Assembly: GCA_023231475.1 (NCBI GenBank)
Contig: JALJEE010002909.1
Coordinates: forward strand, 1-64,000
Reading direction: 5' to 3'
From: Seison nebaliae
Taxonomy: Eukaryota > Rotifera > Pararotatoria > Seisonacea > Seisonidae
Length of the DNA: 64,000 bases
Part shown: positions 54,597-64,000 of the stretch, piece after piece
Layout of the letters: every line of letters starts with the position of its first letter
How positions within the stretch are numbered: the first letter of the stretch is position 1
Made by a program: the position numbers and the translations under genes
The notes under the pieces: generated by a model
Database searches by the model: none
What the model saw: the letters and a program-made list of their open reading frames with translations, nothing else
What the model was told of the DNA's origin: nothing

Positions 54597-57158
54597 ATGG
54601 AAATGGGCGGAATTGGAGTTTGTCTAGTGCTGCCAATTCTTCGATGTCGAGTGTATGAGACACAGAAACTGGATGACGACAGACTCCTGGGATGGATCAC
54701 GTATCAGAATTGGAGGAGATATTGGACGTGTTTGATGCAACCGTTTTACGACAATTTCCATGAAAGATTCGAAGATACAAAAATTTATTTCGTCAAATAT
54801 TGGCTCATCCGTCAGCGATTTCTTCTCCGCGTTTATTTATGGAATTATACGAATGACTCCGATGAGAGTGTCAGTCATTTTAATCGATTAGTGGGAAAAT
54901 ACGAGAAATATTTCAATGAATTAATTTGGATGCATTTATCGTTTGCACCGGAAGGACGACCGAAATTAGTTTTTGGAATATCCGTAAATGATGGAAATGA
55001 TGATATTTATACGGAATCGAATGGCAAAGCCGAACGAATGCAACAGATGATGAAATGGAGGAATTTCAGATACAAACCATTTCTCAGCTCCAATTTCCGT
55101 GAGTCGTTATTCAATCGGATATCGGAACGGAAAGCCGTCAATGATTATTTGAAACAATCATTAAGATATACGAAAATGTCATTTGAAGCACAAATGGTGA
55201 AAAAAGAGAAAGAACGTGAAGAGGACGATGTGCATCATAAGTGCACCAAATCGTGCATACACAATGCAGATGCGATTATTCAACATTTCCAATTGATCTC
55301 ATTCTTTCCAATGAAACACATTCCTCTACTCATCGGTTTCCGTCGAATCAAACAATCGTATCTTCTCCGAAAATCTCATCTTCTCATCAGAGAATCGAAT
55401 GGTGAGAAGAAGAAAAAGATTGAGACGGTGGACGAAGTGAAAACGACGAAAGGAAAACGTGGACGTCGATCGAAAGATGTGGCAGTGAAAAAGGCGAAAA
55501 TTATCGAAGAGACAATCATTCCCAAACGATCGATGTGTTCGAGAAATGTTGAAGGATTTTGTCTCGCTGATTATACGGATTTTACGAACGTTTATCATTT
55601 CATTGAATATGTAACGCCATGTGGATTGCGATTGTATTCGACTGGTGAAGTTGCTCATTTCTTAGAGATGGCAAATGCCGATAATGTTCAGATTGAAATG
55701 TTTTCGTTCGATGCCGAATATGATTGTACGTCCGTACATTATTTTAGTGATGATATTTACTTCGACAAATGGATCAAAACGAATGAATATGTGCCACAAT
55801 CCCCAATAATATATCCAATGATTCGAATCGAAAATGATTTATATGAAGAAATGCGAAGAATCTCTTACAATTATGTCCATGAACGATTAATTACAAAGAA
55901 CGTTCCGAAAGAAACGTTCGATGAGAAATTCCTTTGTTCTTGTTCATGTACCGATGATTGTAGTGACGTTCTCAGTTGTGAATGTCAACAATTGACATTT
56001 GAAGGAACAAGTATCTATAAACCATTGAAACATTTGCCATTTTATTCAGGTGGTCGATTATCACAATTAATTCCTACCGCTGTCTTCGAATGTAACAAGA
56101 ATTGTTCGTGTAAGAAAAATCGATGTCAAAATCGAGTGTCACAAAAAACAGAATTATTACCATGTATGAAAATCGAACGGACGTCCAATAAAGGTTTAGG
56201 CGTATTTGCCCAAGAACGAATTGAACGTGGAACATTATTGGGAACATATCACGGTCTCCTTCTCACTGATGATGACGGTGATTTCGTCGGATTGAAATAT
56301 GGCGATGAATATATGGCGGATTTGAATTTCTGTGAATTGTCCGATATTCTCCATCGTCATCAATTGAAACGACGCATTTTTTATGCTTTGAAAGCGAGAT
56401 TTAAAAAGAACGAAACATTGTTGGAGGAATGTATTATCAAATTTATCGATTCAGATGAATTACGAATTATGATTCGTGGAAATGAACCACATAGAAATAA
56501 TGAGATCGAACGTCAAGAATTGAGGAAGAAGACACAACGTCACAAACAATCGTTGGATCATTATCGGAATGAATCTGTTATCGAAAAAGAGGAAATGAGT
56601 GAGGATGACGAAGATGAAATTAGCACGATTTCAACACCATCAACTCCCAGTTCGAGTGAAGAAATTTCTTCGTCTTCTAAAATCGATGACGATGAAATTG
56701 AATGTCTCAATATTACCATCGATAATGGAGAAATGAGTCAAGCTAAATTGAAGAAAGATGCAGCCAGATTATATCGAGAGAGAGCAGCGGAATTGAAAGT
56801 GGCGAGATTGAAAACGAAAGCACGTAAATTGATCGATACGGCGATCGATACACTCCGAAATAAATTGCTCATGTCATTCCACGAATATCTGCGGAAAGAA
56901 TATTATACGATCGATGCGAAAAGATATGGAAGTCTTGGTCGATTCTTCAATCATAGTTGTGATCCGAATGCATTCATTCAGAATGTTTTCGTAGATACAC
57001 ATGATGTTCGCTTTCCTTGGATTGTATTGTTTGCCGCTCGAACCATTGAAGTTGGTGAGGAGATCTGTTGGAATTATAATTATTCCGAAGAACCGGTAGA
57101 AGGAAAACGTGTCGATTGTTTGTGTGGAGCGAAAAAATGTGTCGGACGTTTATTATGA
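54597..57158 (+). CDS. SETDB1: SETDB1-type histone H3K9 methyltransferase
   Basis: 853 residues, no intron (human 1291). Residues ~215-250 HKCTKSCIHN and PLLIGFRR match the segment before the MBD in SETDB1; ~315-375 is the MBD-like part (FIEYVTPCGLRLYSTGEVAH); ~445-525 the pre-SET Cys cluster (CSCSCTDDCSDVLSCECQQLT, CNKNCSCKKNRCQNR); SET part one ~530-590 (TSNKGLGVFAQERIERGTLL); a ~190-residue insert as in the bifurcated SET of SETDB1; SET part two with GRFFNHSCDPNAF; post-SET CLCGAKKC. It should methylate H3K9 in the nucleus. The usual WDYNY motif reads WNYNY. Tudor domains of the N-terminus are not recognisable. Confidence 0.9.
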   Translation: MEMGGIGVCLVLPILRCRVYETQKLDDDRLLGWITYQNWRRYWTCLMQPFYDNFHERFEDTKIYFVKYWLIRQRFLLRVYLWNYTNDSDESVSHFNRLVGKYEKYFNELIWMHLSFAPEGRPKLVFGISVNDGNDDIYTESNGKAERMQQMMKWRNFRYKPFLSSNFRESLFNRISERKAVNDYLKQSLRYTKMSFEAQMVKKEKEREEDDVHHKCTKSCIHNADAIIQHFQLISFFPMKHIPLLIGFRRIKQSYLLRKSHLLIRESNGEKKKKIETVDEVKTTKGKRGRRSKDVAVKKAKIIEETIIPKRSMCSRNVEGFCLADYTDFTNVYHFIEYVTPCGLRLYSTGEVAHFLEMANADNVQIEMFSFDAEYDCTSVHYFSDDIYFDKWIKTNEYVPQSPIIYPMIRIENDLYEEMRRISYNYVHERLITKNVPKETFDEKFLCSCSCTDDCSDVLSCECQQLTFEGTSIYKPLKHLPFYSGGRLSQLIPTAVFECNKNCSCKKNRCQNRVSQKTELLPCMKIERTSNKGLGVFAQERIERGTLLGTYHGLLLTDDDGDFVGLKYGDEYMADLNFCELSDILHRHQLKRRIFYALKARFKKNETLLEECIIKFIDSDELRIMIRGNEPHRNNEIERQELRKKTQRHKQSLDHYRNESVIEKEEMSEDDEDEISTISTPSTPSSSEEISSSSKIDDDEIECLNITIDNGEMSQAKLKKDAARLYRERAAELKVARLKTKARKLIDTAIDTLRNKLLMSFHEYLRKEYYTIDAKRYGSLGRFFNHSCDPNAFIQNVFVDTHDVRFPWIVLFAARTIEVGEEICWNYNYSEEPVEGKRVDCLCGAKKCVGRLL

Positions 57159-57709
57159 GGAATTAATTATCATTAAAAGATTTGATGAAAGGAATGGATA
57201 GGAACAATATCATAATCATCACAATTCTTTCTTTCTCTCTTTCTCTCTCTCTTTTTTTCAACTTTTTAAATCAATTTTAATTCATTTCAACTATAGTTTA
57301 CTTTCATCTTTACATCTCATCCTTCTCCCAATCGCCATAAGATTTTTTTTTTTAATTTTTCTTCACTATTTTTTGAAAAGTTTCTACAACAACAATAACA
57401 ACAATTTTATTCGATAAATTTTCAAAGAATATTTTCAATTCTTTTCACATTCTCCTTTTATATACAAGAAATTTTCATAATTAAAAAAAAAACTTTAAAG
57501 AATTTTTCATTTGTCTCCTTTTCTTTTTTAATATCATTTTCTTTCCTCCCAAAATTTCATTCTTTCAATTCATTCATATATGGACAATCGTTCTTTCTAT
57601 TAAAATTCTTTCTCTTTAGATTGATCTAATCATTTATGTAATTGTCTATTCTAAATTATTTTCTGCTTCATATTTCGTGTAAGAGTTGCTGAATTTCGAT
57701 TGGCTCAAA
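57159..57709. other. AT-rich spacer, no gene seen
   Basis: Pyrimidine-rich with (CT) and (T) runs near 57225-57265; nothing coding-like. Confidence 0.4.
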
Positions 57710-58594
<885 letters not shown>

Positions 58595-59044
58595 ATTGTC
58601 TCTCTCATAATTCATAACATTCTCTCCGTTCATCATTAATTTCACTTCTAATATCTCACACGTTTTCCCAATCATCATTTATTCTCAAAATTGTTTACTA
58701 ACAATTTTACTTTTGTTTTTTTTCCTTTTAAAAAGAACATTTGGGCATATGGAGTGGGCCATACGTGAAATGTGGGAAGGTGGAGAATTGGAATGAAATT
58801 TGGAGGATTAGTAAATTCAAATTTGAAGCTTTTCCTTGAGAGAAATGAAAAAAATAAATTCCTTCAATCGCGTCATTCCATCTAATGTGTTTGAGTGTGG
58901 ACGGTAATAGTATGAGTGCCATTGAAATTTAAATTGCTATTTTTTTCTTGATAAATTTTTGAAGAATAAATTTTTATTAATTCATTTGTGTTGGTAAGAA
59001 ATCTCATTGAATAGGACGTCGGTGTGAGAGGGAAAGACAGACTG
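58595..59044. other. Spacer, no gene seen
   Basis: Contains the 3' end of the isomerase gene and the upstream region of the REPS-like gene, whose frame is open a little upstream of its first ATG. Confidence 0.4.
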
Positions 59045-61873
59045 ATGGAATTGAATGAGAAAAAAGACAAAACTGGAAAAAATGTGAATTATATTCAAAT
59101 GGAGAATTCGTCCGTTGCCAAGTCATCTGCTTTCCTCAATGATGATGTGGTAAACGACGAAGAAGACGAACATCAGTTGTTGGATTCGGAGAATGGTGTG
59201 GACAAACGGAAAAATTATGGTACGTTAAATCGGAAAAAATCGTTCGATTCTGATGAGAATATATCGTCGTCCTCTCCGTCTTCATCCGATCTTGATGATG
59301 ACGATGATGATGATGATGATGATGAAATTAGACATTTGAAAATTTCATTGAATAATGTGAATAAAAAACGACGTTCCTCCAATCATTCATCGACCGAAGT
59401 AACTTCATCATCAACATCTTCCACTTGTTCGTCCAAATGTATATCATCATCATCATCTGATGCGGTCACTTTATTTGTGAATGGTGAAAGAAATGATGAA
59501 GAGGAAGAAGTTATGGAGGAATCGTTAAACGATATAAACGGAAATTTAATGGATGAAATGGAAATGGAAAAGATGGAAAAGATGGAAGAGAATGAAGAAA
59601 AGAAGAAGGAATTGATGAAAGAAAATGTGTCGATAATGGGAAAAGATAATTTGAATTCGATAGAAAAAAATCGGAAAAGAAATCGATTACGAAAACGACT
59701 CGATCGATTCGATCAATTCAGAAGATCAGATGCCTCTTGTTCCTCACTCATTTCGTCAGCATCTTCAGTGAAAACGACGAAAACAACTTGCGATACTGAT
59801 CGATCATTGGACGAGATCGATCGAGTAATCAATCGATTGGAAGATATGAAATTAAAGGAGAAATTTAAGGGAATATGGAATGAGGAGAAAAAAACGGATT
59901 CCATTTTAACTTCCATCGATCCCGAACAAGATCATCTGAATGAGAGTTTCGTTCGCGAATTGAATGAGACTGATTGTGAAATGGTAAGAATCGAATCGGA
60001 AGTTCAACATCGCGAACTCCAACGAAGAAGGAACAAACGGAACATTCTCCAGGAATTCAAGGACGCTCATACCGATGAACGGAAAAATGATGAGACATTG
60101 AATAAAGTGACGGCGTTAATGAAGAGAAGGAAAGAGAAGATGAAATTGAATAAATTTCATGAAGAGTTAAAAGAGAATGAAAGTCGTTCGTCGTCGGAAT
60201 CGTCAATGGAACATCGTCAATCGATGGTAGGAAATGATGATGGTGATTATTCGTTAAGTGTCGCATCGGATTACGAGGACATTTATTCGATATCTGATGA
60301 ACAACATCAATTCTACTCTAATTTATTCCAACGATTACAACCTAATAAAGATGGTTTAGTACCATTCAATATCGTCAATTGCGTCTTCCAACGATCACGA
60401 CTTCCTGACAACGAATTGTTGCTCATACGTCAAATGGCGGAAGTGGAAAACAAAGAATTTTTATGTCTCAACGAATTCATTTCTGCTATGCATCTGGTGG
60501 TGTTGCGAAAGAACCGTTATGCGATTCCTGCAAAATTCCCACAAATCCTTCGAACAACAATCGATTCTCATCGGATTGATGAGAAGATGATTATTCCTAA
60601 CAATACAACGATTATGAAGAATGGAGAAGAAGAAGAAGAAGAACGAAGAAAATCGATGGAACAAGATGATTATTCGATAGAAAATGATGGAAATGTATCA
60701 TCATATAATATGTGTCATTATGATACGATTCCATTCATTGTTTCCAATCAGACGTCGGATGAACATCATAATAAATTTTGGAAAGATATTCTCCAACAAT
60801 CGACGACCGATTATTATGATTTACATGAAACAAATGGAAATCAATCATCTTCAATTATTCCTGCATCAATCTCATACGATTCCGTCAATACAACCCCCGT
60901 AAATATGACGAATAAGAAGTTCTCTAATTCCAATGAAAGTTTAATAGGAATTCCATCACAATTCTCATGTGAACGACCCACCACCGTTTGTCGACCAGTT
61001 CCAATTGTCAATTCGGGCGATGAGAAGAGGATCGATAATCGTTGTAAACTTTTATCATCCAATCATTATTTCTCTCAGGAATTATATCAAATTCGATCGA
61101 CCGCTTTTCGTCTCTTGCCACCAAAATCGACGTTAACTTCAAAGAATTTGATCGATTCTAAATCGGATTATCATACGACGAAACCACATTATCTTCCTGC
61201 AATCACCAATTTCCCATCAAATTATAAGAGATTGAAAATTTTAGAGAAACAAACTAACAATGGGAAATGTTTTGATAATGAAGTCAAATCGACGAAAGGA
61301 CATCGTAAATCTCAGAGTGTCGATTTCTGTCTCCTCTTAAATGGTGAGGAGAAATCGAAGAGTTTGAATTCCAGTCTCATACAATCGTCATCAACTAATC
61401 CAACAAATAATAATCAGAAAACGCCACCCATTATCCCACCAAGACCAAACCAGACACCTCATCGTGCCAGGAAACAATCCATTAACAATCAACCGACAAC
61501 CTTCCAAATTAATACGAGCGGTTCAACTCCCGTCATCGGTAGCCACTCAAAACCGTCTCGAAATGACGAGAGTGATATGTTGAAAATGAATGAGATTTCC
61601 GTCGAAACGGAAAATGTTGTGAACGGTTTCGATGTACACGCATCTCGTGAACGATTGAGAAAGACATTGATTGACTGTCAGATGTTGTTGCTACAGAAGA
61701 ATGATGACGTTCATCATATGGAAACGATTGAGAAAGTGTTAAAAAATGCGACACGTGTACATCGTCAACAAAACGAGAATTTGAGATGGTTTTTGAAGAA
61801 ACAACGACAAGATTTATTTCAATTACAGCAGCAAAATTTATTGTTGTTGCAGCAGAATTTGACTGAAAAGTGA
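59045..61873 (+). CDS. REPS-like EH-domain protein, largely disordered
   Basis: 942 residues from the ATG at 59045, no intron. The one clear domain is an EH domain at ~415-500: SDEQHQFYSNLFQRLQP, NEFISAMHLVVLRKNRYAIP (REPS1: [37 protein letters not shown]). REPS proteins link Ral/RalBP1 to clathrin endocytosis and bind NPF motifs. Here the second EF loop reads AEVENKEFLCLNEF in place of DFDKDGALTLDEF, so its calcium ligands are lost. A Pro-rich TPPIIPPRPNQTPHRAR near 808 could bind SH3 domains; the C-terminal ~90 residues form a Gln/Leu-rich coiled coil. The N-terminal 400 residues are acidic, Ser-rich and without domain. A second N-terminal EH domain is not seen. Confidence 0.78.
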   Translation: MELNEKKDKTGKNVNYIQMENSSVAKSSAFLNDDVVNDEEDEHQLLDSENGVDKRKNYGTLNRKKSFDSDENISSSSPSSSDLDDDDDDDDDDEIRHLKISLNNVNKKRRSSNHSSTEVTSSSTSSTCSSKCISSSSSDAVTLFVNGERNDEEEEVMEESLNDINGNLMDEMEMEKMEKMEENEEKKKELMKENVSIMGKDNLNSIEKNRKRNRLRKRLDRFDQFRRSDASCSSLISSASSVKTTKTTCDTDRSLDEIDRVINRLEDMKLKEKFKGIWNEEKKTDSILTSIDPEQDHLNESFVRELNETDCEMVRIESEVQHRELQRRRNKRNILQEFKDAHTDERKNDETLNKVTALMKRRKEKMKLNKFHEELKENESRSSSESSMEHRQSMVGNDDGDYSLSVASDYEDIYSISDEQHQFYSNLFQRLQPNKDGLVPFNIVNCVFQRSRLPDNELLLIRQMAEVENKEFLCLNEFISAMHLVVLRKNRYAIPAKFPQILRTTIDSHRIDEKMIIPNNTTIMKNGEEEEEERRKSMEQDDYSIENDGNVSSYNMCHYDTIPFIVSNQTSDEHHNKFWKDILQQSTTDYYDLHETNGNQSSSIIPASISYDSVNTTPVNMTNKKFSNSNESLIGIPSQFSCERPTTVCRPVPIVNSGDEKRIDNRCKLLSSNHYFSQELYQIRSTAFRLLPPKSTLTSKNLIDSKSDYHTTKPHYLPAITNFPSNYKRLKILEKQTNNGKCFDNEVKSTKGHRKSQSVDFCLLLNGEEKSKSLNSSLIQSSSTNPTNNNQKTPPIIPPRPNQTPHRARKQSINNQPTTFQINTSGSTPVIGSHSKPSRNDESDMLKMNEISVETENVVNGFDVHASRERLRKTLIDCQMLLLQKNDDVHHMETIEKVLKNATRVHRQQNENLRWFLKKQRQDLFQLQQQNLLLLQQNLTEK

Positions 61874-62174
61874 ATTGAAAGAGATGCGGGAGGAAGTAAG
61901 AAAATGACATTAATTACTTGAAACTCATTTTTTTTTTCTCATTTTCAGTTTCTATATAAATTTTATTCGAATTTCTTCTTCCATCATTAATTAACAGTGA
62001 ATTAAGAGGAATTAACTCTTTTTTCCACATCCATTTTGCCCTTCTTCCATGTAACTTCTTTTTTACAGTCTTTTCTGATTGAATATCTTTTCACACATGA
62101 AAGTTGATAAAGAAACTTTAAATATTGAAGTAAATCATTTGAAGAAACGATTAAAAGGTTTTTAGAAGAAAAAG
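61874..62174. other. Short spacer, no gene seen
   Basis: Pyrimidine-rich, about 300 bases between two same-strand genes. Confidence 0.4.
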
Positions 62175-64000
62175 ATGATTTCTATTTTTAAATGTTTTCT
62201 CTTGATCTGTTCCTTCGTCTTATTGATCAATGGAAAGTCGACCATTATTAAGGAGGAAGTGAAAGGACAATTCTTAGCGGATTGTGGTGAGAAAGTCCTC
62301 ACCGATTTGGAGATAACTATCACAAATGGAAATAAAAAGAGAGCTAGGATTTGTGAGGGAATTGCTATCATATCTCGTCGTTCATTCAGCAAGAATGCAT
62401 TCATGAAACACTCTTTCAATATCTGGACACTTGATAAATGCAAATATGATTTGAAATATCGTTGCACCGATTTCAAAACAGTCGAATCTCAAGGATTGGC
62501 AACGTTGGTGGAACATCTAATCAAATTGTATGAACCTGAAGGATTCCACGAGATCGTTTGTCCCGGAAAGAACGTTCACATTCAATGTGAAGCGAAACAT
62601 CAAATCGAAGTATTGGCTGGTTTTTATGGAAATCCTGGAACTCAGAAAGGAATGGACCAATGTAAAATTGAAAGTGATGACGATCAAAAACACGGATGTT
62701 ACAACATGGAAGTATATGAACGGTTACGTGATCTTTGTGATGGTGAGGATGAATGTCATCTCAATTCGGAATTATTATTGGAGGAACATGACGTGTGTTC
62801 GGCACATTCACAAAACGTCTTAGAATTCGTTTACAAGTGTGTGGAGAAAATGGAGAAGGTTAAACAGATCGTTCAGAATGGTCTCAAATATAAACAAGTG
62901 ACAGCTTGTGAGGGACAATTCGCTTTGTTGGATTGTCCCGCTGGAACTTTAGTACAAATTATGGGCGGACTTTACGCGGCATCAACTGCAACTGCTGGAC
63001 CAACATGTCCACGACCAATTCCTGTACCTGCACCACCAATGTTGTTCAATGGACCGGCACCGATACCTCCACATGTCGCTTTTCCACAAATGGCACCAAT
63101 ACCACGTCCATTGATGGCACCAGCAGCTCGTGCTGCTCCTGCTTATGGCAAACGACGAAGGAAGAGATATGCTGCTGCCGCACAATCTGTCCCACCAGTA
63201 TCATCAGTTCAATTTCAACCGATTTATGGTGCACCACCAAGACAAGTATCCGTCGCACGTCCACCACCGTTTATGCAAACATATAGTGGTCCATTCTATT
63301 CACCAATGACACCCATCATATTTCCACATGTTCTCGGCGGTCCATTACCAATCAATGGAATTGGAGCTCTATTAAATGGACCGAGAAATATGGATCAATA
63401 TTTCCCTGGAGAACAGATCGGTCATTCTCATCATATTCATCGTGGCAGGAATTTTGGAATGAGTAGTTTCGGTGGTCGTCAACCTTTCGCATTTGGACGA
63501 GGTTATGGACGAAAGAAACGTGATGTTTTCGGTCCACATACATTGGATAATGGCCCACAAAACAAATATAATCCCAACAATAATTTGTTGAGTCGAGGAC
63601 GACAACATTATTCGAGACAATTACCATTTGGACCCACAATTCCTGGCTTAATAACAATCGGCTCAGCAATGAGAAATCCATTATTCGGTCCAAGTATGCC
63701 ACCTTGCTCCAACATTCATGCAGTGAAGATCATGTATGACATCTGTCAAAACAAACCGTTTTGTATCATCGAAGTGACACCTCGTTTGTTTGGTCACATT
63801 TGTCCCGAATTCACCAAATATTTGAGTGCCGTTTATACTTGCATTCCACGACCGGTTCCAATGATGCCCAAATTGGAAGGATATCCATTCTTACCACCAC
63901 CACCATTGCCACCACATCTTCCTCCACTCATGCCATCCTTATACAATCAACCTCCAATGGGCATTCCACGACCCTTACCTGTCGCTCCAATGTTTCCCCA
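62175..64000 (+). CDS. Secreted SUEL/galactose-binding-lectin-type precursor, 3' end outside window
   Basis: The frame from ATG 62175 is open to the window end: 608 residues visible, no intron. Signal peptide ~1-20 (FKCFLLICSFVLLINGK). A first Cys-rich segment (~30-105) may be a degenerate lectin module. A SUEL-type domain follows at ~127-220: VCPGKNVHIQCEAKHQIEVL, AGFYGNPG, LCDGEDECHLNSELL, LEFVYKCV. A second such domain starts at ~244 (ACEGQFALLDCPAGTLVQIM) but its other half (DICQNKPFCIIEV..FTKYLSAVYTC) is at ~520-555; in between sit ~240 Pro/Gly/Phe-rich residues with two polybasic sites, KRRRKR and GRKKRD. The tail is again Pro-rich. The family binds sugars outside the cell; EVA-1 and latrophilin carry such domains. 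Confidence 0.75.
   Translation, partial: MISIFKCFLLICSFVLLINGKSTIIKEEVKGQFLADCGEKVLTDLEITITNGNKKRARICEGIAIISRRSFSKNAFMKHSFNIWTLDKCKYDLKYRCTDFKTVESQGLATLVEHLIKLYEPEGFHEIVCPGKNVHIQCEAKHQIEVLAGFYGNPGTQKGMDQCKIESDDDQKHGCYNMEVYERLRDLCDGEDECHLNSELLLEEHDVCSAHSQNVLEFVYKCVEKMEKVKQIVQNGLKYKQVTACEGQFALLDCPAGTLVQIMGGLYAASTATAGPTCPRPIPVPAPPMLFNGPAPIPPHVAFPQMAPIPRPLMAPAARAAPAYGKRRRKRYAAAAQSVPPVSSVQFQPIYGAPPRQVSVARPPPFMQTYSGPFYSPMTPIIFPHVLGGPLPINGIGALLNGPRNMDQYFPGEQIGHSHHIHRGRNFGMSSFGGRQPFAFGRGYGRKKRDVFGPHTLDNGPQNKYNPNNNLLSRGRQHYSRQLPFGPTIPGLITIGSAMRNPLFGPSMPPCSNIHAVKIMYDICQNKPFCIIEVTPRLFGHICPEFTKYLSAVYTCIPRPVPMMPKLEGYPFLPPPPLPPHLPPLMPSLYNQPPMGIPRPLPVAPMFP

Overview
The window is nuclear DNA of a small-genome invertebrate animal. 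It is AT-rich and gene-dense on both strands. Most introns are tiny: of the 38 I could place, all but five are 38-75 bp, with GT..AG ends and kept reading frames. The genes are plainly metazoan: MICAL, a nicotinic acetylcholine receptor subunit, SETDB1, a REPS-like EH protein, a HOIL-1-like RBR ligase and SUEL lectin domains. A complete lanosterol synthase with the animal active-site signature, plus IPP isomerase, argues for an animal that makes its own sterols, so not an insect or nematode. I cannot name the species; a compact lophotrochozoan or similar lineage is my guess.

Layout. 1-9.5 kb: tail of an acidic protein, an aquaporin with a broken second NPA motif, a cyclic-nucleotide-binding-domain protein (CNBD2-like), then a same-strand run of four membrane proteins, two of them a tandem duplicate pair (5344-9094) with identical intron phases. 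10-13 kb: mitochondrial ribosomal protein mS34 and lanosterol synthase. 13-16.7 kb: a repeat- and pseudogene-rich stretch with a transposase-like HTH remnant, a decayed copy and an intact copy of a small secreted Ser-rich protein. 16.7-21.3 kb: PLAA, ribosomal protein L26, and a secreted LU-like/ShK protein. 21.3-24.4 kb: no gene seen. 24.4-30.3 kb: a long MICAL. 31-39 kb: a NAC-beta-like gene head-to-head with the HOIL-1-like RBR ligase, a DNAJB6-like chaperone, a Gly/Ser protein with Pro/Ile repeats, and cystathionine gamma-lyase. 39.6-42.3 kb: nAChR alpha-type subunit followed by 5.3 kb with no gene. 47.6-50 kb: a cyclophilin and DNAJC3, convergent. 51.1-51.9 kb: a hAT-family element with long inverted repeats. 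52.9-64 kb: a RING protein, SETDB1, IPP isomerase, a REPS-like protein and a SUEL-lectin precursor that runs off the end.

How the genes relate. Lanosterol synthase and IPP isomerase belong to one sterol pathway but are 45 kb apart, so I read this as coincidence. PLAA, DNAJC3, the DNAJB-like protein, the NAC-beta-like protein, cyclophilin and the RBR ligase are proteostasis functions scattered through the window. The one arrangement that may be a functional unit is the 1.9-9.5 kb same-strand cluster: a cNMP-binding protein followed by four unrecognised single-pass membrane proteins. Many housekeeping genes here have no intron (lanosterol synthase, PLAA, L26, NAC-beta-like, cyclophilin, DNAJC3, SETDB1, REPS-like), whereas the unrecognised cluster has many. 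All exon joins are my manual predictions from splice signals and reading frame.
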